Source of the DNA: an uncultured Flavobacteriales bacterium
GTDB taxonomy: Bacteria > Bacteroidota > Bacteroidia > Flavobacteriales_G > Salibacteraceae
Assembly: GCA_913045895.1 (NCBI GenBank)
Contig: CAJWSQ010000003.1
Coordinates: 1-43,305 of the forward strand
DNA length: 43,305 nt
Reading direction: 5' to 3'
The notes beneath the pieces are model-generated. The model did no database searches and had not been told where the DNA came from. It was given only the letters and a program-made list of their open reading frames with translations. The translations under genes and the position numbers were made by a program. Below are positions 26,075 through 35,600 of the stretch, one piece after another (positions within the stretch are counted from its first letter, which is position 1; every line of letters begins with the position of its first letter).

Positions 26075-26155
26075 ACAATTTGAAAGCAATTCACAATAAG
26101 GATTATTCCGTTGTGAAAACATTTAGTGCCTCGGCTATCTCCGGGGCTTTTTCTT
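26075..26155 (+). ncRNA. tracrRNA
   Basis: Positions 26075-26096 contain TTTGAAAGCAATTCACAA, complementary to the 5' half of the CRISPR repeat (TTGTGAATTGCTTTCA plus flank), i.e. the anti-repeat. It is followed by a nexus-like hairpin: CACAA (26092-26096) can pair with TTGTG (26111-26115), with AATAA/TTATT inside. A terminator hairpin comes last: GCCTCGG (26128-26134) with CCGGGGC (26141-26147), then TTTTTCTTTT. About 80 nt, divergent from cas9. This order (anti-repeat, nexus, GC-rich terminator) is normal for II-C tracrRNA. It pairs with pre-crRNA so that RNase III can process it and loads Cas9. Confidence 0.9.
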
Positions 26156-26287
26156 TTCTATTACTTTCCTTTGAAATTCGGTGGTGCAGATTTGAAGTCA
26201 TTTCACTGGTTTTTGGTTTTAGAGTATTCTAAAATAAGAAGTTTTATTTCAATAAATAAGCCAATTGTTCTCATTCTGGTAAATTAG

Positions 26288-26312
26288 AATCATTACACAC
26301 TAGTTAATGATT
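26288..26312. promoter_or_regulatory. Inverted repeat upstream of the OsmC-metZ pair
   Basis: AATCATTA and TAATGATT, separated by 9 nt, about 70 nt before the OsmC start. Possible operator. The rest of 26156-26381 shows nothing else I can support. Confidence 0.35.
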
Positions 26313-26381
26313 TGGTAAATGGCTTAAACTTTAAGGGCGGTGAAGCGTTTTTGATAACTTCGAATCTACATTCCTTGAATT

Positions 26382-26810
26382 ATGGAAATAGAAGTAGCCA
26401 GAATAAATGATAAATTCCACTTTAAAGCTGGAAATGGATTAGCTGAAATTCCTATTGGAGCGGCAGCATCTATGGGTGATACAGAACATGGTTTTCGCCC
26501 GATGCAATTGATGTTAACCGCTTTGGCTAGCTGTATGTCTATTGATGTTTTGAACATATTATACAAGAAAAGACAAACAGTTGATGACTACCGAGTTAAA
26601 GTAGCAGCAACCCGCACAGAAGGTGTTCCATCAATATTCAAAACCATAACGGTTGAAATACATGTGAAAGGCGAGGTGAAAGCATCTGACTTTACTAAAG
26701 CCATTGAATTAAGTAGAGATACTTACTGCTCTGTCTACAAAATTTTAAAAGAAACTGCCACAATCGAAATCAAACCCATTTTAAATGAAGAAGAACAGCA
26801 AACACTTTGA
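26382..26810 (+). CDS. OsmC/Ohr family protein
   Basis: 142 aa. OsmC fold with the two redox cysteines: one in MLTALASCMSIDVLNIL and one in RDTYCSVYKILK near the C-terminus; RPMQLMLTALASC is the family signature. OsmC proteins are thiol peroxidases that reduce organic hydroperoxides, though several branches have other or unknown roles. Its last 26 nt overlap the start of the sulfhydrylase gene, so translation is coupled. Pairing with sulfur assimilation suggests a thiol or sulfide-related role, which is inference. Confidence 0.85.
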   Translation: MEIEVARINDKFHFKAGNGLAEIPIGAAASMGDTEHGFRPMQLMLTALASCMSIDVLNILYKKRQTVDDYRVKVAATRTEGVPSIFKTITVEIHVKGEVKASDFTKAIELSRDTYCSVYKILKETATIEIKPILNEEEQQTL

Positions 26811-27966
26811 AACGCTGGCCATACGAACACAAATGGAGCGCACCCATCAGAAAGAACATTCGGCTCCTTTGTACCTAACTTCTAGTTACTGGTTTGAGTC
26901 GGCTGAAGAAGCAAAAAGTCTCTTTGCTGGTGAACAAGAGGGTAATATTTATTCGAGATATACCAACCCGAATAACAGCGAACTTGCAGAAAAACTCTGC
27001 CTACTTGAAGGTACCGAAACTGGATTTACTACTGCAACGGGTATGGCCGCTGTTTATGGTACATTTAGCGCTTTGCTCAAACAGGGTGACCACATAGTTT
27101 CATCAAGTGCCATCTTTGGAAATTCATTTAGTGTAATAACTGAAATTTTACCCAAACAAGGGGTTGATTTCTCTTTGGTTCCTGTTGATGAGAACGAGGC
27201 ATGGGAAAAGGCAATTACTCCTAAAACGAAGATGTTGTTTGTGGAGTCACCTTCAAACCCAACTTTAAAGATTGCTGATTTAGCATTCTTAGGAGAATTA
27301 GCCAAAAAACATGAACTGATTTTGGTTGTAGACAACTGCTTTGCTACTCCATATCTGCAACAACCAACGAAATTCGGAGCTGATCTAGTTTTACATTCAG
27401 CAACAAAATACATCGATGGGCAAGGCCGTGTTTTGGGTGGTGCCATTTTGGGCAAGAAACAATACGTTGATGCTTGCTTTGACTTTGTAAAGAAAACGGG
27501 AGCTGCTCTCTCGCCATTCAATGCTTGGGTACTTTCTAAGAGTTTAGAAACCTTGGCTGTTCGAATGGACAGACATTGCGATAATGCCGAAAAAGTAGTT
27601 GATTTCTTAGATCAAAGCGATGATGTTGAAGCAGTGCTTTATCCGTTTCATCATTCCAATCCAAGAGTTGAAATTGCCAAAGCACAAATGAAAAAAGGCG
27701 GTGGACTTGTGGGTTGTTTAGTAAAAGGTGGATTAGACAGAGGTAGAAAATTCTTGAATGCTTTGGAGATGATTTCGCTTTCAGCAAATTTGGGAGATAC
27801 GCGAACTATTGCAACGCATCCGGCATCAACAACACATTCAAAAATGACTGAAGAAGAACGATTAGCTGTTGGAATTGAAGCTGGTTTTGTTCGTTTTTCT
27901 ATTGGGTTAGAAAATGCTGATGACATCATAACTGATATCGCGCAAGCTTTAAAAGCTTCCAGATAA
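26785..27966 (+). CDS. metZ: O-succinylhomoserine sulfhydrylase (MetZ-like), PLP enzyme
   Basis: 393 aa, Cys/Met-metabolism PLP family. IYSRYTNPNNSELAEKL, TATGMAAVYGTF, ESPSNPTLKIADL, VVDNCFATPYLQQP and the PLP-lysine site LHSATKYIDGQGRVLGG (K208) are visible; GQGRVLGG is characteristic of O-succinylhomoserine sulfhydrylases. These make homocysteine from O-succinylhomoserine and sulfide in methionine synthesis. O-acetylhomoserine sulfhydrylase or cystathionine gamma-synthase activity is less likely but not excluded. The ATG lies within the OsmC gene (26-nt overlap). A bidirectional terminator at 27986-28018 follows. Confidence 0.88.
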   Translation: MKKNSKHFETLAIRTQMERTHQKEHSAPLYLTSSYWFESAEEAKSLFAGEQEGNIYSRYTNPNNSELAEKLCLLEGTETGFTTATGMAAVYGTFSALLKQGDHIVSSSAIFGNSFSVITEILPKQGVDFSLVPVDENEAWEKAITPKTKMLFVESPSNPTLKIADLAFLGELAKKHELILVVDNCFATPYLQQPTKFGADLVLHSATKYIDGQGRVLGGAILGKKQYVDACFDFVKKTGAALSPFNAWVLSKSLETLAVRMDRHCDNAEKVVDFLDQSDDVEAVLYPFHHSNPRVEIAKAQMKKGGGLVGCLVKGGLDRGRKFLNALEMISLSANLGDTRTIATHPASTTHSKMTEEERLAVGIEAGFVRFSIGLENADDIITDIAQALKASR

Positions 27967-27985
27967 ATTAAACCGGTATAAAGTA

Positions 27986-28018
27986 AAAAGCATCACTTCA
28001 ATTGGAGGTGATGCTTTT
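27986..28018. terminator. Bidirectional terminator between metZ and the histidine kinase gene
   Basis: AAAAGCATCACTTC and GAGGTGATGCTTTT form a 14-bp stem (one G-T pair) around a 5-nt loop, with A/T runs on both sides, serving two convergent genes. Confidence 0.85.
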
Positions 28019-28023
28019 CTGTT

Positions 28024-29067
28024 TTATGCACTTAAGAACACTGTAAACTGTGCTCCTTTGTTTTCGCCTTCGCTGTGAGCTTCAATTTTCCCGCCTTGTT
28101 TTTCGGCAAGTAACCGAGAGAGGTATAAGCCTAATCCACTTGATGATTCACCCATCGTACCTTGTTTACCGTACTTCGTAAACTTATTGAAAATGTGCTC
28201 TTTCACTTCAGGATCAAAACCCAAACCTTGATCAATTACAGATAAAATATACTGCCCATCTTCTTGTCGACCTTTAATACGAATCAAGCCTCCTTTGTGT
28301 GAAAATTTAATGGCATTTGTAACCAAATTATCAATGATGTGCTGCAAAAATTCGGGCTGACATCTTATTTCATCACTTGGAGAAACAAGTAACTCAACTC
28401 TTAAATCTTTTTGCTCAATATTAGGTTGGTGTACCTTTAATTCGGAATTTATGAACTGATGGATTAAAATAGGAGAAAGTGATTTTTCACTTATTCCAAT
28501 GCTATCCGTTTTTAGCAATAAGAGCGTATCTCTTAAAATATTAAGTGTTTTGTTTCCTAACTTTTGAAGCTCGTGAGCCTCCATTTTAATGGTTTCATCT
28601 TTGGCGTCTAGTTCCATAACCTCACTGAGATTAATCATTGTACCTATAGAACTTCTGATATCGTGAGAGATTAAACCAATAATGTCTTCTTTCTCACGAA
28701 TTACCCGATCAGTTACTTTAATGGTAGCTCTTAAGTCTTTTAAAAGCTGACCCATTTCATCATTGTACGAAGTTGGAATGGTAATAATCTCCTTCGATTC
28801 TCTGTATTTTTTCAAAGCTTCAGATGCTAGGGATACTGGCTTGATCAATTGATTCAAAACCCAAAGTGTAATTCCTGTAGCAACCAACGTTAGCGCCAAT
28901 ACAATTCCAATAATTTCTCCATTTGTAAAAGAGCCATTCGTACTGAAAAGAATAAACAGTATCACTCCAATTAAAGGAATGTGTATACCTAAAAAAGTGA
29001 TGATTAAAAATTTGTGAGCGTATGATTTAAGCCAACTGATTTGGTTTAAAAAAGAATATATTTTCAT
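28024..29067 (-). CDS. Membrane sensor histidine kinase, orphan
   Basis: 347 aa. Two membrane helices (about 20-42 and 52-71) are joined by a loop of only about 9 residues, so there is no extracellular sensor domain. A HAMP-like linker (QLIKPVSLASEALKKY) follows, then HisKA with the phospho-acceptor H135 in GLISHDIRSSIGTMINL, and HATPase_c boxes NLVTNAIKFSH (N), DQGLGFDPE (G1) and GESSSGLGLYLSRLLAEKQGG (G2). It probably senses a membrane or cytoplasmic signal. No response regulator is adjacent, so its partner is unknown. It is convergent with metZ. Confidence 0.9.
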   Translation of the reverse strand: MKIYSFLNQISWLKSYAHKFLIITFLGIHIPLIGVILFILFSTNGSFTNGEIIGIVLALTLVATGITLWVLNQLIKPVSLASEALKKYRESKEIITIPTSYNDEMGQLLKDLRATIKVTDRVIREKEDIIGLISHDIRSSIGTMINLSEVMELDAKDETIKMEAHELQKLGNKTLNILRDTLLLLKTDSIGISEKSLSPILIHQFINSELKVHQPNIEQKDLRVELLVSPSDEIRCQPEFLQHIIDNLVTNAIKFSHKGGLIRIKGRQEDGQYILSVIDQGLGFDPEVKEHIFNKFTKYGKQGTMGESSSGLGLYLSRLLAEKQGGKIEAHSEGENKGAQFTVFLSA

Positions 29068-29221
29068 AACTAAGAGGAGCTGATTGATTGAGAACTGTAA
29101 AAATAACCCGCTACCTATTAACTGTAGAGATTTAACACAACTGATTGATAATCAACAAAAATTAAATTTCAAAACAGATAATAATTCTGAATTTACAATA
29201 AAAGCATAGCTTTAATTCTAC

Positions 29222-32200
29222 TTAAAGAGCCACTTTTCGAGTTTCTGTTAAACCATTCTGCAAATGAACTTGAACAATGTACACTCCGTGATTATCAACT
29301 CGGAAGAAATAATTAGATTGATTGACTTTGGCACTATGAATTAATCTGCCTGAAAGGTCATACACAGAACACGATTTAATGGATGCATCACTAATGAGTT
29401 CAGCAGCTTTGTTTTTTGGTATAATTACCACTTGATTAGAAGCTACCGATTCAATTCCAGTAAAGTTTGAATCTGGCGGAGCTAAAAGATCTTCACACTC
29501 ATCAGGAGTTCTTTCTAAAACCCTCTGAATCAACAATTCGAAACGATTTTTATAGGTGTTTGCGTTGAGGTTTATAGCCGATAAATCAGAAACCAATTGC
29601 AACGTCTGATTTTCTTTATCACGCAACAACAGCTTTAGATTATCCCAATCACCTTTTGTTGAGTCTAAAACCAAGGTGTAAGCTCCATCAGCTGGAATCT
29701 CAAAACCTAACAGAATACGCTTAGATTGGTTAAAATTTATGGGTTCAATACTTTGGAATACGAAATCACGATCATCAATGCTTGTGTAAGCGTTAAAACC
29801 ATTCCAATTGTACATTTTGCTGATGTCGTAAACATAATCTACACCATCAGATGCATTGGCATCAATATAAACTCGAAATGCATCAGAAAGTCCGTTTCCT
29901 TCTAAATGGAAATAAGCCACCTGATGATTATTTGACGAACTTCTGAAAGTTGTGTTATCTCCATCGCGCATGGCATTGGTAAAGCTGACAGTTCCATCGT
30001 TTAATGCTTCAACAAAAAATCCTTGAGCAGAGCCAATGTAAATGTTATCACCAGATGTATATGTCTCGTATTGACCACTGGTTAATGATCCTCCAGAGCG
30101 CACATAAAAGTAAACAGCATTGGTAATATCACCCGTTCCACCATTGTAATTCGTAGAAAGAAAATCGTCTAAAGAAATAGCACTCGGATAAGGATTTCCG
30201 ATCAAATTCCAATCGTTACCACCTGATGAAGGGTCAGTAACAGAATCGGTTTCTACAACACTGTAAGTATAAGTTCCGTTGTTGATTTCTCCGGTAAAAG
30301 AACGCGTGGTATTTGTAGGAGAACCGGGCATTAAATATCCTCTGGAAATATCCATAATTCCATCTGCTCCATTCGTTGCCAAATTAGATGCTGACCAAGT
30401 TCCCGTATTTCCCAAACAACTCCATGAATTACCCAACTGAAAATCGTATCTCCAATCTTGAATCACTTCATCAAAAACGAACATATCGCAGTGATTACTA
30501 CCCGTAAAAACGCTAGTTAAAGTTGCCGATGAAATGGGAGAACTCCACAAATTGTAATCTGTTGAATCATTTAGTCCAGCCCTTTCAATGATATAGCTTC
30601 CAGAGCAAGCTGCATTTAAATCTGCAACGCTAGTTTGAATGATTGAAGCACCGTCTTTCACCGTAATTTCGCCATTGTTATGGAAATAACCATTTACCGT
30701 AAGGTCAGTTCCGCTAGTTAACTCAACCGATCCGTGTGGCACTTTAAAATTTTCAACCTCTGCATCTGCTGTAATTTGAGCTCCATCATCTAAAATCAGT
30801 ACATCTAGTGTTCCTGTTGAACTGTTGGGTTGATTTGGAGTCCATGCATTTTCAGAAAAAACGAGTCCATTGTGCTGACCTCTCAAATACAAATTGTCAA
30901 CCGCTATATCTTCACCTCCAGCATTTATGCTCATGGTTAAACGTATGTCCATTGCAGAACCCGTGCTGGAAATTGAAGTGTAAAATGTTTGAAATTTACT
31001 GTACAGCAAAGCTCCAGTTCCAGTGCCGTTGAAGTCATGATCTCGAAGGAAGTACGTGTTGACTCCTGTTCCTTCGTTATTGAATGCCATAAGATTTGTC
31101 CACGAACCTCCATCAATGCGATACTCAATTAAGAAGGCATCAGAAGCGTCCATAAAACCAGCTCCATCAGAAGCAATGTCAACTGAAAAAACCAAATCGG
31201 TTAGGTCTTCAATGTAGATATCTGTCCAAGTTAACTGACTTGGAGAAGCGCTTCCTGCCCAGCCTCCATCATCAACATCTTGACCAGCTATGAAATCACC
31301 CGAAATTTCTGAGTAGTCTTTATCGATATTAGATCCATCTGTGATTTGAAAATAATCAGCCGAACCATCATTTCCCATTCCACCTGCGGTTACTGAGAAT
31401 TGCGTGTTATTATCAAACGGTTCATCCCATATACCAACATATTGCCCGGGAGTTACGTCAACAGAAACACCCGAAGACCAATCGGAACCTAACCTGGTAA
31501 ACACTTTAAAATGATAGGTAGAATTGTTGGTTAAACCTTGAATATCTAACGCTGAACCATTCCCGAAATAAACAATGTATTCACCAGCACTCAACTGAGT
31601 ACCATTGCTAAAAATAGAACTTGCCTGATATGATGTTCCATTTCCAGTAGGGGATACAGATACTGCTGAGCTCTCACGCGCAACAACCAAAACCTGATCA
31701 AAACAGGTGCTGTTATCCCAAAAGATATGTGCCTCGTTATCGCTAGAAACAGCACTTAAAAATGACACATCTCCTGCAGAACCACATGTGTTTACACTGA
31801 AATAAGTGGTATCGAATGCGATTGGAGTACTGCTAGTATTCCAGTTATATCCGAGGAATAGAAACTCCAAAAAACTACTCTTGGTAAATCCCGTTCTAGT
31901 ACCATTATAAACGGCATTGTTCGCACCCGTTAAAGCAGCATAAATTCCGTTGGATAATCCAGTATTGGCAAATGTTCCAGCGTAGGAACTATCTCTTCCC
32001 ATGAAGCTTAAAAAAGTAGGATCTCCTGTAGAAGAATTGTTGTCTGTTTGATACAGAAAAACACCATCACCGCTAGACGCGATGTTGAATGATCCGCTAA
32101 TTTGAGAGACGGTTCCTCCAACAGAAGCACCAGAAGCCGATAATGCGATAACTGTTCCTGGATTGACTTGTGGTGTTAACCAACTCTTGGTTCCTTCAGA

Positions 32201-32440
32201 TGAAATAAAGGCTGATCCGTTCCACTGTTTATCGGTGAAAAAGACCGTTTCACCACTTGGTATGGTATCTAAAGCTACTACCAAAAGAGTATCTGAATCG
32301 GCATTCCAACCGATGAGCGACAAATTACCTTGAACCAAGGATTGCGCTTTAGATTCTTGGGGAATGAAGGCCGTTATGAAAAACGTTATTGCAAAAAGGA
32401 ATGTAGAAAATTGATCAGGTAAGGTTTTCTGACCGAACAT
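29222..32440 (-). CDS. Large secreted protein with T9SS sorting domain (paralogue A)
   Basis: 1072 aa. Signal peptide at residues 1-33 (hydrophobic FSTFLFAITFFITAFI, ending ESKAQ). The N-terminal region (LSLIGWNADSDTLLVVALDT... GETVFFTDKQWNG) is repeated in the neighbouring paralogue and is of unknown fold, perhaps lamin-tail-like. A fibronectin III-like segment follows (NSTYHFKVFTRLGSDWSSG), then long beta-rich stretches, and a T9SS type A C-terminal domain (SVYDLSGRLIHSAKV... GVYIVQVHLQNGLTETRKVAL) that directs export across the outer membrane. No catalytic motif is seen. Function unknown; adhesion or matrix roles are plausible. Lies 184 nt downstream of paralogue B. Confidence 0.85.
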   Translation of the reverse strand: MFGQKTLPDQFSTFLFAITFFITAFIPQESKAQSLVQGNLSLIGWNADSDTLLVVALDTIPSGETVFFTDKQWNGSAFISSEGTKSWLTPQVNPGTVIALSASGASVGGTVSQISGSFNIASSGDGVFLYQTDNNSSTGDPTFLSFMGRDSSYAGTFANTGLSNGIYAALTGANNAVYNGTRTGFTKSSFLEFLFLGYNWNTSSTPIAFDTTYFSVNTCGSAGDVSFLSAVSSDNEAHIFWDNSTCFDQVLVVARESSAVSVSPTGNGTSYQASSIFSNGTQLSAGEYIVYFGNGSALDIQGLTNNSTYHFKVFTRLGSDWSSGVSVDVTPGQYVGIWDEPFDNNTQFSVTAGGMGNDGSADYFQITDGSNIDKDYSEISGDFIAGQDVDDGGWAGSASPSQLTWTDIYIEDLTDLVFSVDIASDGAGFMDASDAFLIEYRIDGGSWTNLMAFNNEGTGVNTYFLRDHDFNGTGTGALLYSKFQTFYTSISSTGSAMDIRLTMSINAGGEDIAVDNLYLRGQHNGLVFSENAWTPNQPNSSTGTLDVLILDDGAQITADAEVENFKVPHGSVELTSGTDLTVNGYFHNNGEITVKDGASIIQTSVADLNAACSGSYIIERAGLNDSTDYNLWSSPISSATLTSVFTGSNHCDMFVFDEVIQDWRYDFQLGNSWSCLGNTGTWSASNLATNGADGIMDISRGYLMPGSPTNTTRSFTGEINNGTYTYSVVETDSVTDPSSGGNDWNLIGNPYPSAISLDDFLSTNYNGGTGDITNAVYFYVRSGGSLTSGQYETYTSGDNIYIGSAQGFFVEALNDGTVSFTNAMRDGDNTTFRSSSNNHQVAYFHLEGNGLSDAFRVYIDANASDGVDYVYDISKMYNWNGFNAYTSIDDRDFVFQSIEPINFNQSKRILLGFEIPADGAYTLVLDSTKGDWDNLKLLLRDKENQTLQLVSDLSAINLNANTYKNRFELLIQRVLERTPDECEDLLAPPDSNFTGIESVASNQVVIIPKNKAAELISDASIKSCSVYDLSGRLIHSAKVNQSNYFFRVDNHGVYIVQVHLQNGLTETRKVAL

Positions 32441-32567
32441 AAGCTTTGGGTATTTAACAGGTGTTGCGATTGATACTCAAATATAAGCATTTGATTTACA
32501 ATAGGTTTTCCAATACCCTAACCCAACTTTACCATTAAGTTATGAAACAGGTTTTAGATTCAACAAA

Positions 32568-32597
32568 AAGGCGCAGTCAAAAATTTGACTGCGCCTT
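32568..32597 (-). terminator. Terminator of paralogue B
   Basis: AAGGCGCAGTCAAA and TTTGACTGCGCCTT form a long GC-rich stem 28 nt after the stop. A T-rich tail follows on the minus strand (TTTTTGTTG). Confidence 0.8.
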
Positions 32598-32624
32598 CTA
32601 ATATTGTAATCTATTTCTAGACTC

Positions 32625-35600
32625 TTATAAAACCATTTTTCGCGTCACAACTGAGTTGTCTTGCATTTTAACGCGAATGATGTATGCTCCATTATTTTGA
32701 ACATTCACATGAGCTGAATGATCATTTACTTGTTTGTTTTCAATCATTCTACCCGAAAGATCGAAAAGTGAATACGATTGAATATTTGCATCACTAACTA
32801 ATTCAGCGGCTTTGTCATTCATAATAATCACTAGCTGATTTTCTGATACTTCTTCTATACCTGTTGCATCTGAATTTGGTGGAGTTGAAACTAGAGATCC
32901 CGTTTCAGGATTTTCAGAAAATACACGTTGAATAAACAATTCAAATCTGTTTTTATATGTATCTGATGTCAAGTTAATTGCAGATAAATCCGAAACCAAT
33001 TTCAGTGTTTGCTCTTGTTTGTCACGCAACATCAATTGGATGTTATTCCAATCTCCTCTGGTTGAATCTAACACCAAAGTATAATCACCATCAGTTGGAA
33101 TTTCAAAACCTAAGGGAATACTCTTAGATTCATTAAAGTTTATTGGTTCAATGCTTTGGAACACAAAATCACGATCATCAATGCTTGTATAAGCGTTGAA
33201 TCCACTCCAATTGTACATTTTACTGATGTCGTAAACATAATCAACACCATTAGAAGCATTGGCATCAATGTAAACACGAAAAGCATCAGATAGTCCGTTT
33301 CCTTCTAAATGGAAATAGGCCACTTTAGGATTACTTGATGAACTTCTAAAAGTGCTGTTATCACCGCCTCGCATGGCATTGGTAAAGCTTATTGTTCCAT
33401 CGTTGATTGCTTCAACAAAAAATCCTTGTCCAGATCCAATGTAAGCATTGTCGCCAGTTGTATATGTTTCATACATTCCACTGGTTAGCGAACCGCCAGA
33501 TCTAACATAGAAATATACTGCATTGGTAATATCACCAGCGCCACTGTTGTAATTTGTAGCTAAGAAATTGTCAACCAATACTGCTCCTGGATAAGGATTT
33601 CCTACCAAGTTCCAGTCGTTTCCTCCAAAAGAAGGATCGGTAACCGAATCTGTTTCTTGCACATTAAACGTATACGTTCCGTTGTTGATTTCTCCTGTGA
33701 ATGTTTTTGTTGTATTTGATGGAGATCCAGGCATTAAATAACCTCTAGCTACATCCATGATACCATCAGCTCCATTGGTCATTAATACCGATGAAGGCCA
33801 TGTTCCGGTGTTACCCAAACAATTGTATGTTGAGCCAGCTAAGAAATCGTATCTCCATTCTTGCTCTACTTCATCATAAGCATACATATCGCAGTTGTTA
33901 CTTCCTGTAAATACAGTAGTTAAAGCTGCAGAAGAAACAGGAGAACTCCACAAATTATAATCCGTTGAATCGTTGTAACCTTCACGAACAACTACATACG
34001 ATCCTGTACCTGAATTACCATCAGAAGAGGCCGTTTGTGAAATAGAAGCTCCTGAATTCACAGTGATTGTACCGTTGTTTTCGATATCACCATTAACAAT
34101 GATATCAGCGCCATTGGTAATGGTTAAAGCAAATCCGGCAGGAACTCGAACATTATTTACTTCTCCATTTGAAGTTACGGTTCCAGAAGTTTGAATAACT
34201 AACGCATCTGATCCACCTGTTGAACCTGAAGGAGATTCAGGATACCAAGTGCCATCAAAGAATACTAAGCCATCATAATTTCCTTCAAGTGAAAATTCAT
34301 CAAAGGCAATGTCTGCTCCGCTATCATTTAAATACAGTGTTAATCTGATATCTAAAGATGAACCTGTTTGTGCAATAATTGCTGCAAAAGATTGAAAGCT
34401 AGAAGTCAGTTGAGTTCCTTCTCCAATGCCGTTGTAATCGTTGTCGCGCAAGAAATTGGTGTTTGAACCACCATCATTAGCAAATGCTAAGAATTTTGTC
34501 CAAGAACCACCATCAACTCGATATTCAAAGTACAGAGAATCGTCAGCATCAATGCCACCAGTTGATGCGAAAGAGCCATCAAAAGTTAATGATGAAAATC
34601 CTTCTATGAAGATATTACTCCATGTAATTTGACTTGGAGATGCACTTCCTGACCATCCACCGTTATCAATATCCTGGGCTGCGAAATAATCTCCAGTTGT
34701 GTTTGAATACGATACATTGATGTTTGAACCGTCAGTTATTTGAAAATATGCTCCAGTTCCGTTGTTTCCTTCTCCGCCTTGTGTAACCGTATACTGACTG
34801 TTGTCGTCAAACGGCTCATACCAATATGTTCTTGGAGCAAATGGCTCTGCACTAGTTGTTACACCGCTACTCCAATTTGAGTCGTTTGTTGTAAAAACTT
34901 CGAAGTGGTAGGTTGTTCCGTTGGTTAAACCAGAAATAGTAACCGTGCTATCAGTTCCTTTGTAAACCACATACTCGCTAGAACCCAAATTGGTTCCGCT
35001 TCCAAAAGTTGCGTTGGCTGTATATGAACTTCCATCACCTGAAGGAGTAGCCGTTACAGCAGAATTAGCCTTAGCAACTACTAAAACATCTGAAAAACAT
35101 GCACTGTTTGTCCAATTAAGTGTTACCTCTGCATCATCTACTTCTGTAGATAAGTTAGTTACATCAACTGGAGTACAACCAGCGAAAGAAAATGGGGTGT
35201 AAATAAGATTATTAGAACTACCACCTACAGTCCAGTTTGTTACATCATACAACAGTGCTAAATAACCAGATTTATCTAGGCCTGATCTTGTTCCTGCATA
35301 GGCACCGTTTTTAGACCCCAACAAGATTGCATAATTTCCATCTGATATTCCTGTACCAGAAAAGCTTCCTGCCTGCCCCGTCCCATTACCAACGAAGCCC
35401 AAAAAGACTGGTGTTCCGTTATAAAGCCCATTGCTTGTTTGATAAATATAAACGCCATCAGAATTGTTGTTGAGTTCCATTGCCCCCTGAACAGACGTCA
35501 TCGTTCCTCCAGCAGATGAGCTTAGATTAGTAACATCTAGTTCAGTAATATCTCCCGCAGTCATACTTGGAGCAACCCAACGAATAAATCCTTCGCTGCT

